Assembly: GCA_002452405.1 (NCBI GenBank)
Contig: DKFP01000010.1
Location: 62,001 to 126,000 of the forward strand
DNA length: 64,000 nt
Reading direction: 5' to 3'
DNA from: Deferribacteraceae bacterium UBA6793
Lineage (GTDB): Bacteria > Chrysiogenota > Deferribacteres > Deferribacterales > Geovibrionaceae
How positions within the stretch are numbered: position 1 is the first letter of the stretch; every line of letters begins with the position of its first letter. A program made the translations under genes and the position numbers. Below the pieces are notes generated by a model. That model ran no database searches and was not told where the DNA came from. It was given only the letters and a program-made list of their open reading frames with translations. Shown here piece by piece: positions 1-8,794 of this stretch.

Positions 1-1
1 G

Positions 2-676
2 CTGATGGCGGTGCTCTATAAGATGATGCCCGAACGCAAGCCCACAGCTACGATGAGCTATGGCGCGCTGCTTTCCTCCATGGGCAAAATGTTTCTGACT
101 ATGCCTGTCCTGCGCCGCAGGGCGGTATATCAGGCGGCGCTGTTCAGCGCTTTCAGCCTTTTCTGGACTGTTGTTCCCATGTATTTCATGGGCGACGCAT
201 ACGGCATGACCCAGGGGCATATAGCGATATTCGGTCTTGTGGGGGCGGCAGGCGTGATAGCGGCACCCATAGGCGGTCGGATAGCCGACAAAGGCGTTAC
301 GAAGTTTAAATCGGCAATGGCGATACTCACGGCGGCTTTCGGGCTGTTTCTGCCCCACATTGCGGGTGGACGCGGCACGGCGGAGGTGCTCCTGCTGGCG
401 GCGTGTGCTGTTGTGCTGGATTTCGGCGCTATAGCCAGTCAGGTCATGGGGCAGAGGGTGATATTTTCGCTGGGGGCGCAGTACAGAAGCCGCGTTAACG
501 GCGTCTATATGGCTGCGTTCTTCGCAGGCGGCGCGGCAGGTTCGGCTCTCGGCGGCTACGTCTACGCATCATACGGCTTCTATGCCGCCATGTGGACAGG
601 TTTCGCACTGCCCGTTCTTGCTTTCCTGTATCTGCTGACAGAACCCAAGGGACTGTACGCTAAGAAAGACATTTGA
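2..676 (+). CDS. MFS transporter, C-terminal part (5' end outside window)
   Basis: This is the C-terminal half of a major facilitator superfamily permease; the reading frame is already open at the window start, so the real start lies upstream. The visible part has about six hydrophobic segments with Gly/Ala-rich helices, and a short basic inter-helix loop containing GGRIADKG, a typical MFS loop motif. The protein ends in a short charged cytoplasmic tail. MFS proteins are inner-membrane secondary transporters; nothing here fixes the substrate or direction. The pirin gene follows 25 nt downstream on the same strand and may be co-transcribed. Confidence 0.85.
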   Translation: MMAVLYKMMPERKPTATMSYGALLSSMGKMFLTMPVLRRRAVYQAALFSAFSLFWTVVPMYFMGDAYGMTQGHIAIFGLVGAAGVIAAPIGGRIADKGVTKFKSAMAILTAAFGLFLPHIAGGRGTAEVLLLAACAVVLDFGAIASQVMGQRVIFSLGAQYRSRVNGVYMAAFFAGGAAGSALGGYVYASYGFYAAMWTGFALPVLAFLYLLTEPKGLYAKKDI

Positions 677-701
677 TACAATCTATAAAAAGGAGGACGG
701 T

Positions 702-1541
702 ATGAAAATAAGACAGGTTAAGTCAATCGTTACCGGAAGACCCGCCATCGATGGCGCAGGTGTGCATCTGGTGCGTGTTTTAAGCAGAAGAAACGTTGTT
801 GATTTTGATCCGTTCCTGCTTCTGGACGCTTTTGATTCGGTAGATCCGGAAGACTATGTAAAGGGATTTCCCATGCATCCGCACAGAGGCATTGAAACAG
901 TGACTTACCTTATTGAAGGAAAAATAGAGCATGAGGACAGCATAGGAAACAAAGGCGTTATAACATCCGGCTCGTGCCAGTGGATGACAGCAGGAAGAGG
1001 CATACTGCATCAGGAGATGCCGAAACCTTCACCCAGAATGCTGGGACTTCAGCTATGGGTAAACCTTGCGGCAGAAAAAAAGATGACGGCACCGGCGTAT
1101 CGCGACATAACACCCGAACTTGTTACGAAAGTCGATAGCGAAAATGCTTCTGTCGCTATAGTTACAGGCGAATATGCAGGACAGAAAGGCGGTATAAGGG
1201 GAGAGCACATCCCTGTGACATTTCTGGACGTGACTGTTAAACCTGGACAGAAATGGGAGATGCCCACCAACCCCCATGACAACCTTTTCGTATATACAAT
1301 GCTTGGCGAATGTTCATTCGGCGACAAAAAAGAGGCGGACGGAGCTAAACAGGCGATCCTGTTTACAGAGGGCGATACCTTCTGCGCTCAGTCGGAAAAA
1401 GGCGGACGGTTCGTTCTCGTTGCCGGAAAACCCCTGAAAGAACCTGTGGCATGGGGCGGACCTATTGTTATGAATACGGATGCCGAACTCCGGCTCGCAT
1501 TTGACGAACTTGAAAGAGGCACATTTATAAAACACGGATAG
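702..1541 (+). CDS. Pirin family protein (bicupin)
   Basis: This 279-residue protein has the usual pirin length and architecture, two cupin barrels. The N-terminal cupin keeps the metal ligands His59 and His61 (HPHRGIE), His103 and Glu105 (ILHQE), which in pirins bind Fe or another divalent metal. Some relatives are quercetin 2,3-dioxygenases, others are regulatory or redox-responsive; the role here cannot be decided. The start is supported by an AGGAGG ribosome site seven bases upstream. A GC-rich hairpin follows the stop codon. Cytoplasmic, as no signal peptide is present. Confidence 0.9.
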   Translation: MKIRQVKSIVTGRPAIDGAGVHLVRVLSRRNVVDFDPFLLLDAFDSVDPEDYVKGFPMHPHRGIETVTYLIEGKIEHEDSIGNKGVITSGSCQWMTAGRGILHQEMPKPSPRMLGLQLWVNLAAEKKMTAPAYRDITPELVTKVDSENASVAIVTGEYAGQKGGIRGEHIPVTFLDVTVKPGQKWEMPTNPHDNLFVYTMLGECSFGDKKEADGAKQAILFTEGDTFCAQSEKGGRFVLVAGKPLKEPVAWGGPIVMNTDAELRLAFDELERGTFIKHG

Positions 1542-1549
1542 ATGCAGAA

Positions 1550-1569
1550 AGCCCCGCTCCGGCGGGGCT
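1550..1569 (+). terminator. Probable Rho-independent terminator after pirin
   Basis: Inverted repeat AGCCCCG / CGGGGCT with a six-base loop, starting eight bases after the pirin stop codon. The following tract is only moderately T-rich, so termination may be weak. Confidence 0.6.
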
Positions 1570-1593
1570 GTTCAGTTATACTATCTTTAATTT

Positions 1594-1712
1594 GGTGGTA
1601 AGATACGAGCAGTGCAAGGAAGATTTGCCAAGTGGGCTGCGAGCATACAGATTAAGCATGTGAGCAGTTCCGAGGAAAATCTGACGCCGCAATGCGAAGT
1701 ATGTGACCGCCG
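1594..1712. repeat. Palindromic intergenic repeat, family X, copy 1
   Basis: Imperfect palindrome whose ends GGTGGTAAGATAC and GTATGTGACCGCC pair in about 10 of 13 positions. It shares the block GGGCTGCGAGCATAC and the phrase AGCAGTnCAAGGAAG with the copy at 39525-39599. It ends three bases before the stop codon of the CBS-domain gene read from the other strand. Confidence 0.6.
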
Positions 1713-1715
1713 ATA

Positions 1716-2360
1716 TTACCCTCTGAAGAGAATTTCTGCGTCAGGATAAGTCTTCATAACTTCCGCACACATCGCCTCTCCATCACCGGCTCCGCGCGAC
1801 CGTATAACGACCTTTCTCATGCCGTCCGGCGCTATGTGTCCGCTGAGGATACTCTCTATGCCGAAACCGTGGGCGCGGACTATATTTGCAGCCTCTTTTA
1901 TGCTTCCGGAGCGGTCGGCAAGGATGAAGGTTATCCTGTATCCTTTTTTGTTGCCGCCTGTGATATCTATCATCGCCTTAAAGATGTCCTTGTCGGAGAT
2001 TATCCCCACAAGCACCCCGTTCTCAACAACAGGCAGGCAGCCGATGCCCTCTTCCAGCATCTTCATTGCCGCCTCCTCAATGGGAAGCTGAGGCTCACAG
2101 ACTATCACCTCGTGTTTCAGAATTTCAGATATCTTTGTATTCTCAAGAAGATAGTTCAGCTCAAAAACATCGAGGCTCGTTCCCTTGGACGGCAGATACT
2201 CTTTCAGCATCCTGTCGGAAACCAGCCCTATCACCTTTCCGTGATCCATAACAGGAACGTGTTTGATGTTCATTGCGCGCATCAGCCTGACAGCCGCAAC
2301 AACTCCGTCCTTTATATCAACAGTGTGCACCGTATAGGTCATCCAGTCTTTAACATACAT
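1716..2360 (-). CDS. CBS-pair plus ACT domain protein (AcuB-like), last gene of liv operon
   Basis: This 214-residue cytoplasmic protein has two CBS motifs (about residues 5-58 and 75-130) followed by an ACT-like domain (about 138-210). CBS pairs usually bind adenosine nucleotides and ACT domains bind amino acids, so the protein is probably a ligand-sensing regulator. It lies 15 nt after livF on the same strand, which suggests co-transcription and a link between branched-chain amino acid (or aromatic acid) uptake and metabolism. Start supported by GGAGG upstream. Similar proteins are often named acetoin utilization protein AcuB, but nothing here supports acetoin use. Confidence 0.85.
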   Translation of the reverse strand: MYVKDWMTYTVHTVDIKDGVVAAVRLMRAMNIKHVPVMDHGKVIGLVSDRMLKEYLPSKGTSLDVFELNYLLENTKISEILKHEVIVCEPQLPIEEAAMKMLEEGIGCLPVVENGVLVGIISDKDIFKAMIDITGGNKKGYRITFILADRSGSIKEAANIVRAHGFGIESILSGHIAPDGMRKVVIRSRGAGDGEAMCAEVMKTYPDAEILFRG

Positions 2361-2375
2361 ATTCCGCCTCCGCTT

Positions 2376-3080
<705 letters not shown>

Positions 3081-3081
3081 C

Positions 3082-3795
3082 CTACGCCTCCCCCAGATAC
3101 GCTTCGATAACCTGCTGGTTGTGCCGTATCTCGTCCGGCGTTCCCTCGGCTATCTTCTGTCCGTATGTCAGCACCACTATTCTGTCGGATATGGACATGA
3201 TAACCTTCATATGGTGCTCAATTATCATAACAGTTATACCGCTCTTTTTGATATTGCGGATAATTTCTATGGACTTATCCAGTTCCGCGGGGTTAAGCCC
3301 GGCAAATGACTCATCCAGCAGCAGAAGTTTCGGTCTGGTGGCAAGCGCGCGCGCTATCTCAAGCCTTTTGCGTTTACCAAGCGGCAGTCCCTTTGACAGA
3401 GTTTCCCTGTCTTCGTAAAGGTCTGTGAATTTAAGCACCTCAACCGCTATATTTTCCGCGTCCGCCTTATTTTTCGCCCGCAGAAATGCGGACGCCAGAA
3501 CGTTGTCGAAAACACTCAGTCTTCGCAGAGGGCGCACTATCTGGAAGGTACGCGCCATGCCCGCCTTGCATATCTCGTGGGGCTTTCTGCCCGCTATGGA
3601 TTTTCCGTTCAGGATTATATCGCCCTTTGACGGTTTATAGAACCCGTTGATAACGTTGAACAACGTGGTCTTCCCTGCGCCGTTTGGTCCTATTATACCC
3701 AGAATCTCGTTCTCTTGCACTTCGAAGCTGACGCCGGAAACCGCTGCCAGTCCACCGAAAAATTTTGATACGTCCTTCACCTGTAAAAGACTCAT
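3082..3795 (-). CDS. livG: Branched-chain amino acid ABC transporter ATPase LivG
   Basis: ABC ATPase of 237 residues with Walker A GPNGAGKTT. The usual LSGGQ signature is degenerate (SKGLPLGKRKRLEIARAL), which is typical of LivG, and Walker B reads LLLLDESFAGLN. The C-terminus VIEAYLGEA is a LivG hallmark. It pairs with LivF on the cytoplasmic side of LivHM. Its start overlaps the livM stop by four bases (ATGA), indicating translational coupling. Confidence 0.93.
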   Translation of the reverse strand: MSLLQVKDVSKFFGGLAAVSGVSFEVQENEILGIIGPNGAGKTTLFNVINGFYKPSKGDIILNGKSIAGRKPHEICKAGMARTFQIVRPLRRLSVFDNVLASAFLRAKNKADAENIAVEVLKFTDLYEDRETLSKGLPLGKRKRLEIARALATRPKLLLLDESFAGLNPAELDKSIEIIRNIKKSGITVMIIEHHMKVIMSISDRIVVLTYGQKIAEGTPDEIRHNQQVIEAYLGEA

Positions 3796-4733
3796 GCTCT
3801 CACCCTCCCCAGACCAAAGAAGCGTTTGATCTTACCGAAATCGCCAACTATGCCGTTGGGCAGGAAGATGATTATAAATATCAGCAACAGACCGAATATA
3901 GCCTGATGGAGCGCGCCGAGGCTGCCTATGGAGCGCACCGCCTCCTGAAGCATTACCATGATAACTGCGCCCACAAACGGTCCCCACTGTGTCGCAACAC
4001 CGCCCACCATGACTATCATAATGGTAATAATAGAAACGTCGTGAAGCGCAAAAACTATATGCGGGTCAATGTAGCCCATGTAATTCATATAGAACGCGCC
4101 CGCAACGCCCGTTATCATACCGCTAACCACAAGCGCTATGGTCTTGTAGAGCGTGGTATTTATTCCGAGGGAGTCCGCCGCGTCCTGATCCTCGCGTATC
4201 GCCACGAAAAAATAGCCCAGTTTCGAGCTTATCAGATACTTCATAAGCAGGAAGGTTGCAACGGCTATGGCAAGGATTATGTAATAATAAGGTTCCTTAC
4301 TCACCCAGAGCCTCTTCTGGAGCATGATGCCCAGTGTTCCGTTGGTGAGCCAATCCATGTTCTCCGCACTCACCCTGAAAACCTCACCGGATGCCAGAGT
4401 CGCCAGCGCAAAGAAGGGTCCGCGGAGCCTGAGCACTATCAGACCAATGATGAAAGCGAACACGCCCACCACAAATACGCTCAGAGGCAGCCCCAGCCAT
4501 GGGGAAGCCCCTGCCTTGCTGTAAAGTATCCCAGCGGTATATGCGCCGATGCCAAAGAACGCAGCGTGCCCGAACGATACCTGTCCGCAGTAACCGGAAA
4601 GCAGGTTCCACGACATGCCGATGGTCGCCCACATCAGAAGCAGGATGAAAATATGCATGACGTAGGTGCTGAAACCAAGTAGGGGAAGTACCAGAAGCAC
4701 CGCCAGAGTTATAAGAGGATAGAATTTTTTCAT
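3792..4733 (-). CDS. livM: Branched-chain amino acid ABC transporter permease LivM
   Basis: Hydrophobic inner-membrane protein of 313 residues with about eight to nine membrane segments. It contains the LivM motif NLLSGYCGQVSFGHAAFFGIGAYT near residue 43 (core GQVSFGHAAF), and the conserved GVAGAFYMNYMGYIDP stretch. It forms the translocation pore with LivH. The start overlaps the livH stop by four bases, as expected in this operon family. No unusual features. Confidence 0.93.
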   Translation of the reverse strand: MKKFYPLITLAVLLVLPLLGFSTYVMHIFILLLMWATIGMSWNLLSGYCGQVSFGHAAFFGIGAYTAGILYSKAGASPWLGLPLSVFVVGVFAFIIGLIVLRLRGPFFALATLASGEVFRVSAENMDWLTNGTLGIMLQKRLWVSKEPYYYIILAIAVATFLLMKYLISSKLGYFFVAIREDQDAADSLGINTTLYKTIALVVSGMITGVAGAFYMNYMGYIDPHIVFALHDVSIITIMIVMVGGVATQWGPFVGAVIMVMLQEAVRSIGSLGALHQAIFGLLLIFIIIFLPNGIVGDFGKIKRFFGLGRVRA

Positions 4734-5653
4734 TTTCCTAACCTCCGGCTTTTAAGCAGAGAGGCTATGCCGCCCGGCAGGAACACAAGCGCCGCTATAA
4801 ATATGGCGAACCTGCCCACAGGCGCCCAGCCCATGCCTATGTAAGTTGAAGTCATGGACTCGAAAACGCCCAGAATCAGACCGCCGATGATGGCACCGAT
4901 GTTTGATCCGAGACCTCCGAGAATCGTTATTACGAACGCAATCAGCGTAAACTGACCGCCCAGCGCCGGATACAGATAATAAAGCGGAATGAACAGACAG
5001 CCAGCCGCCGCAACTATGGCGGAACCCAGCCCGAAGCTGAACGCCCGTACCCTGTTCACGTTGATCCCCATAAGAATTGCCGCGTCGCTGTCCTGCGATG
5101 TGGCGCGTATCTGCTTACCTATATCCGTGCGGCTGAGGAAAAACCACAGCGCAAGGGTGATGAGTATTGAAAATACGAACGAAACAGCCCAAAGAAGCGA
5201 TATAGACAGCTCTATGGGGCTGTTCTGCCAGAAATCTGACAGATACCATGTAACAGACGCGTAATCAACCGGAGTTGACCTGTAATCGGACTTGAAAAAC
5301 ACCGTGGCAAGGCTCGCCAGAACCATGCCTATGCCCACTGTCAGAATTACCTGATTCTCCGGCAGAATGGATTCCACCTTTATGACGGGAGTTATCAGAT
5401 ATTTCTGTATCAGTACACCCAGAATAAACAGCGCCGGCGACGCTATGAACACCGCAACATACGGGTCAACACCCAGAAGAGTGAAAAGCCAGTACGCAAT
5501 GTACATCGCCACCATCATCAGTTCACCGTGGGCAAGGTTTATTATCTTCATAACGCCCATTATGAGCGTCATTCCGAGACCTATAAGAGCATACAGTCCG
5601 CCAAGGAGAAGCCCCGAAACCAAAGTTTGTAGAAAGACCTCAAGTTGAACCAC
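4730..5653 (-). CDS. livH: Branched-chain amino acid ABC transporter permease LivH (GTG start)
   Basis: Inner-membrane permease, 307 residues from the chosen start, with the LivH motifs LVSGLLLGGLYALIGLG near the N-terminus and INLAHGELMM. I chose the GTG at 5653 because AAGGAG lies six bases upstream and the LivH fold starts directly after it. A longer frame to an ATG at 5698 would add 15 residues encoded by a repeated hairpin and is unlikely. First gene of livHMGF-CBS; livK sits upstream behind its own terminator and a 540-base repeat-rich gap. Confidence 0.9.
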   Translation of the reverse strand: MVQLEVFLQTLVSGLLLGGLYALIGLGMTLIMGVMKIINLAHGELMMVAMYIAYWLFTLLGVDPYVAVFIASPALFILGVLIQKYLITPVIKVESILPENQVILTVGIGMVLASLATVFFKSDYRSTPVDYASVTWYLSDFWQNSPIELSISLLWAVSFVFSILITLALWFFLSRTDIGKQIRATSQDSDAAILMGINVNRVRAFSFGLGSAIVAAAGCLFIPLYYLYPALGGQFTLIAFVITILGGLGSNIGAIIGGLILGVFESMTSTYIGMGWAPVGRFAIFIAALVFLPGGIASLLKSRRLGK

Positions 5654-5676
5654 CAGAAGCTCCTTAATTATATTTT

Positions 5677-5711
5677 TAAAAAAATGACGTCGTGTCATTT
5701 TTTTACTAACG
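5677..5711. repeat. 35-base hairpin repeat, copy 1
   Basis: Identical to 6021-6055. Core stem AAAAAAATGAC / GTCATTTTTTT with loop GTCGT. With its A and T flanks it looks like a bidirectional terminator. It lies just upstream of the livH ribosome site. Confidence 0.85.
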
Positions 5712-5782
5712 CAAAGCTCGGATAAACTCCGCTTTGCTCACACTACGCATGTTTTCATCCATAAATCGGCTGAAAACATTCT

Positions 5783-5804
5783 CCGTGGGACACTTCCTGT
5801 GTCC
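5783..5804. repeat. 22-base hairpin repeat, copy 1
   Basis: Contains GGGACAC-TTCCT-GTGTCC, a six to seven base stem; identical to 5988-6009. Confidence 0.8.
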
Positions 5805-5833
5805 CTAAGGCTGTTAACTAACAACTTAAAACC

Positions 5834-5920
5834 AATGAGATTGCCGCGTCAGCCAATAGCTTCCTCGCAATGACCACAACTTGTGTCTTCGCGAGAAGCA
5901 CTAGCCGAAGGCTGAATGAG
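5834..5920. repeat. Intergenic repeat, family Y, copy 1
   Basis: Begins ATGAGATTGCCGCGTC and contains CCTCGCAATGAC pairing imperfectly with GTCTTCGCGAG. This resembles the widespread bacterial intergenic repeat with the core GATTGCTTCGTCG...CCTCGCAATGAC. Other copies in this window are at 24601, 39401, 45580 and 60079. Confidence 0.6.
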
Positions 5921-5987
5921 TCCACTTTAAACTATTTGTCGAATAAAGCGACGAAGCGACCTCGTCTTTTTTCAACTTTGTCCACAA

Positions 5988-6009
5988 CCGTGGGACACTT
6001 CCTGTGTCC
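5988..6009. repeat. 22-base hairpin repeat, copy 2
   Basis: Exact second copy of 5783-5804, 205 bases downstream of it. Confidence 0.8.
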
Positions 6010-6020
6010 TTGTATATTGT

Positions 6021-6055
6021 TAAAAAAATGACGTCGTGTCATTTTTTTACTAACG
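6021..6055. repeat. 35-base hairpin repeat, copy 2
   Basis: Exact copy of 5677-5711, 344 bases further on. The pair brackets the other hairpins of this gap. Confidence 0.85.
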
Positions 6056-6072
6056 TATTTCTCGTAATTATG

Positions 6073-6094
6073 CCTCCCTTTAGATAAAGGGAGG
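6073..6094. repeat. Perfect inverted repeat CCTCCCTTTA/TAAAGGGAGG
   Basis: Ten-base perfect arms with a GA spacer, followed by TTGGAGGGATTTG. This phrase resembles ends of small dispersed repeats seen in many genomes; no second copy was noticed in this window. Confidence 0.55.
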
Positions 6095-6154
6095 TTGGAG
6101 GGATTTGAATTTTTGCAACCTAAAATCAAATCACCTTGGCAACTCAAACAAAAA

Positions 6155-6181
6155 GGCTCCCTCAATGTATCGGAGGGAGCC
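6155..6181 (-). terminator. Rho-independent terminator of livK
   Basis: Perfect nine-base stem GGCTCCCTC / GAGGGAGCC. On the minus strand it is followed by TTTTTGTTT. It begins 12 bases after the livK stop codon. Confidence 0.9.
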
Positions 6182-6193
6182 TATATATAACAC

Positions 6194-7381
6194 TTACTTC
6201 CTCTGTCTCCACTTGGGCATGGGATAGAGATATTTTGCGCTCGCCATTGTTTTGGGCCATATAGTTTCGTGGTTGCCTTTGATGACCTGAAGAGCCAGCG
6301 TCGGGATGAAGTTCTGGTTCTGGTAGCCGTTCTTGTCAACGAACTGAACGTTACCGAATGCGGTCTGCATCTTAGTTGCCTTCATAGCCGCGCGGATGTC
6401 TTCAGGAGTCCATGCTTTTGCACGCTCAAGGGCATCCTTTGCCACGAAAAGAGCCGCATATGCCGCTGCGCCGTGGTATGAAGGATAGTCGCCGTACATC
6501 TTTTTATACTTTTCGGCATATTCCTTGGAGCCTTTATATTTCACCTGCGGACTCCACAGAGTTGAGGTTACAACGTATTCGGACGCGTCTTTCGCGTTGT
6601 CCACAAACTCAGGAATGGCAAATCCCGCTGCACCACCCGCAAAAAGATTAGCATCGAGCCTCAGCTCTTTTATCTGTCTCATAAGAAGGGCGGCATCCAT
6701 AACGTATGAAACCATATAAACCACGTCGGGTCTCAGGGATTTCACTTTCGTCAGGACGGGTTTGAAGTCCACTGCTCCTTTCTCATATTTCTCTTTCAGA
6801 AGAACCTTGATGCCGAGAGCTTCGGCATGTTTAGCCATTTCATCTGCGCCGGATGTGCCAAAGTCTGAGCTTTCGTGAAGTATCGCCATGGTTTTGGGTT
6901 TAACCACAGCCTGCATGAACCCCAGAAGACCGTCGGCATAGTTGGCGTTGGGGGAGTTGAGCCTGAATACATATTTATAGTTCTGCTGGGTTATGTCGTC
7001 TGCACCGGAAACAACGACCATATAGGGAGTCTTGCGTTCTTCGCTTACGGCGGCAACCGCTTTAGCACATGCGGAAGTGTATTCGCCGATGATGATGGGC
7101 TGCTTCTGCACGTCGATGAGCTTTTCGACGATACCTCTTGCAACCTCAGGTTTTGCGCCTGAATCTTCAAATTTAAGAACGAGTGTTTTACCTTTGATAC
7201 CGCCTTTTGCATTGATTTCGGCGGCAGCAATTTCATAAGACCTTTTCTGAATCTCACCAAACTTAGCCTGCGTACCTGTCAAAGGCAGCGGGATGGTAAG
7301 ATTGAGATCTTCGGCGTATGCGAACATAGCGCCGAAAGCGAATAACACGGTAAACAGAGCAGATGTAATCGCTTTTCTCAT
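6194..7381 (-). CDS. livK: ABC transporter substrate-binding protein, LivK family
   Basis: Periplasmic binding protein (Peripla_BP_6 type) of 395 residues, with a signal peptide ending FAYA before EDLNLTIPLPLTG. The body has the family pattern of two alternating lobes, including ADGLLGFMQ and DFGTSGADEMAKHAEALG. It captures an amino acid or related carboxylate for LivHMGF. The start at MRKAIT is chosen because GGAGGT lies seven bases upstream; a start five codons earlier would place the ribosome site inside the gene. It is separated from livH by a terminator and repeats, so its expression may exceed that of the membrane components. Confidence 0.92.
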   Translation of the reverse strand: MRKAITSALFTVLFAFGAMFAYAEDLNLTIPLPLTGTQAKFGEIQKRSYEIAAAEINAKGGIKGKTLVLKFEDSGAKPEVARGIVEKLIDVQKQPIIIGEYTSACAKAVAAVSEERKTPYMVVVSGADDITQQNYKYVFRLNSPNANYADGLLGFMQAVVKPKTMAILHESSDFGTSGADEMAKHAEALGIKVLLKEKYEKGAVDFKPVLTKVKSLRPDVVYMVSYVMDAALLMRQIKELRLDANLFAGGAAGFAIPEFVDNAKDASEYVVTSTLWSPQVKYKGSKEYAEKYKKMYGDYPSYHGAAAYAALFVAKDALERAKAWTPEDIRAAMKATKMQTAFGNVQFVDKNGYQNQNFIPTLALQVIKGNHETIWPKTMASAKYLYPMPKWRQRK

Positions 7382-7748
7382 ATAATTAACCTCCATATAA
7401 TCGTCCCCGATTATTATGATTAATTATATAACATTATTATAATCATTCCAGTAATTTTTTCGTTTCAAAGCGCCCTTGTTTTACTTTATTAGAGCGGCTT
7501 TCAGCTTTTTATACTGTTTATTAAATTAATATTTATGACAATTACATAAAACTGTTTGAATATATTTTATAACGAATATTAGTATTTTCTATCTATATAC
7601 TTTTAAGCTACATATTGGTACGTTTACTAAACTAATAGTATTGGATTTTTTGAAGTCCAACTGCAAAACAGCAGTCAGCCCTGTTTGCGGGCACAAAAAA
7701 AAGGGAACCCAGAAGGATTCCCTTTTTATATTTACAATGAAAATCTTT
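7382..7748. other. AT-rich intergenic region upstream of livK
   Basis: This stretch of about 370 bases has no credible gene. It is very AT-rich and should hold the livK promoter on the minus strand; one weak candidate is TTACTG, 17 bases, TTATAT, around 7425-7455. Its right end contains the terminator of the cytochrome operon. Both neighbours read on the minus strand. Confidence 0.5.
7700..7726 (-). terminator. Terminator of multiheme cytochrome operon
   Basis: Stem AAGGGAA / TTCCCTT with a ten-base loop. On the minus strand it is followed by an unbroken run of T. It lies 22 bases after the last gene of the operon. Confidence 0.85.
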
Positions 7749-8792
7749 TTAGAACAACCCGTTTACACTGGTTCCGTGTCCCGCACCATGGTAATGGCAG
7801 TCTGTACAGTTAGAAGAATATGTGCTGGTGTGCACAACTTCTTTAAGACCGTTTGCGGTATCCGCACCATTCGGGTTCATGTGGCAGACAGCGCAAAGCT
7901 CGGAGAAGTTATTCTCCGTAACGCTTACCTTTGCGTTCTTCGCTGTATCGTCCGCATTCACGGCAGTTTTACCGGATTCAGTTATGAGGTACGGGTTGTC
8001 GGATGAGTGAACCTGATGGCAGCTCAGACAAGTAAGCTCCATATCGTTTGCGTAGGTGCCTCTGAACACGCCGAAGCTCTGTCCCTGACCTATTCTTGCA
8101 CCGTGGATATCCGCTGTGGATTTCATCTCCGCAGCCGTGCTTCCTATTCCGAGAAACGTTGAATAGATGTTTGTTACCTCGGTGTCAAATTTGAGCACCG
8201 GCGGCATTATGCCGAATGCACCGTTACCATCGTGGCATGACAGACAGAGATCGTTTGTTGTGACATAGTCACTGCCGGATTTTCTGAAATCCACGTTGAT
8301 ATCTATCTTGCCATCCATATCAGACCATTCGTGGCACACGATACAGTCGGAGTTACCTATTTTGCCGTCTCCGTTAAAATCATGCATGTTCTTTCCGCCA
8401 AACATGTCATGAGAAGAGACGATATTCGCATCTTCGTGACATTTCATACACTGGTAAGTCTCAGAGGTTATACCTGTGAGACCGTTTGTTCCGTGGCAGT
8501 AAAGACAGGCGCCAATATCCGTTTCATCCACTTTTGAGAAACTGTCAGCGAGTTTCGGGCTGTAATCGTGGATGTCTTTCAGCTTTTTAATATTGTGGCA
8601 CAGATAACACTTATCGTTGCCCCATGCGTTTCCGCCATTATGATTCTCAGGCACAGTAAGCTGAGGAGCATTCCCTTTCATTTCGGTGGTGGGTGAATCG
8701 CCGTCGCCGGAGTTTCCGCCTCCGCAGGCGACCGTGAGAGCTATGACACCGATAACAGCAACATATATCAGAGTTTTATATATTTTCTTCAT
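7749..8792 (-). CDS. Octaheme c-type cytochrome lipoprotein
   Basis: Exported protein of 347 residues with eight CXXCH sites (CYLCH, CLYCH, CMKCH, CIVCH, CLSCH twice, CAVCH, CTDCH). The N-terminus is a signal peptide followed by TVAC-GGG, a slightly unusual lipobox (Thr at -3), so it is probably a lipoprotein. It would carry electrons at the outer membrane or in the periplasm. The ATG at 8792 is preceded by AGGAAGGA; an upstream in-frame ATG would overlap the previous gene. Last gene of the seven-gene cytochrome operon. I do not recognise a named family. Confidence 0.88.
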   Translation of the reverse strand: MKKIYKTLIYVAVIGVIALTVACGGGNSGDGDSPTTEMKGNAPQLTVPENHNGGNAWGNDKCYLCHNIKKLKDIHDYSPKLADSFSKVDETDIGACLYCHGTNGLTGITSETYQCMKCHEDANIVSSHDMFGGKNMHDFNGDGKIGNSDCIVCHEWSDMDGKIDINVDFRKSGSDYVTTNDLCLSCHDGNGAFGIMPPVLKFDTEVTNIYSTFLGIGSTAAEMKSTADIHGARIGQGQSFGVFRGTYANDMELTCLSCHQVHSSDNPYLITESGKTAVNADDTAKNAKVSVTENNFSELCAVCHMNPNGADTANGLKEVVHTSTYSSNCTDCHYHGAGHGTSVNGLF

Positions 8793-8794
8793 GG

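Larger units (their letters stand above)
5654..6193. other. Gap of 540 bases between livK and livH, packed with inverted repeats
   Basis: I see no convincing gene here. Reading along the plus strand it holds a 35-base hairpin unit (5677-5711), a GCAAAGC/GCTTTGC stem (5711-5737), an ATGTTTTC/GAAAACAT stem (5749-5779), a 22-base hairpin unit (5783-5804), a family Y repeat (5834-5920), second copies of the 22-base unit (5988-6009) and 35-base unit (6021-6055), a CCTCCCTTTA/TAAAGGGAGG stem (6073-6094) and the livK terminator (6155-6181). It may attenuate read-through from livK into livHMGF; that is inference. Confidence 0.7.

Noticed and set aside
3765..4682. 305-residue plus-strand frame opposite livM
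   Set aside because: Antisense shadow of livM; composition rich in His/Arg/Tyr and no family resemblance.
4730..5698. Longer LivH starting at the ATG at 5698
   Set aside because: The additional 15 residues come from the duplicated 35-base hairpin; the GTG at 5653 has a good ribosome site and matches the usual LivH start.
5677..6055. Insertion-sequence remnant bounded by the 35-base repeats
   Set aside because: The repeats are direct copies of a hairpin, and no transposase fragment is readable in any frame between them.
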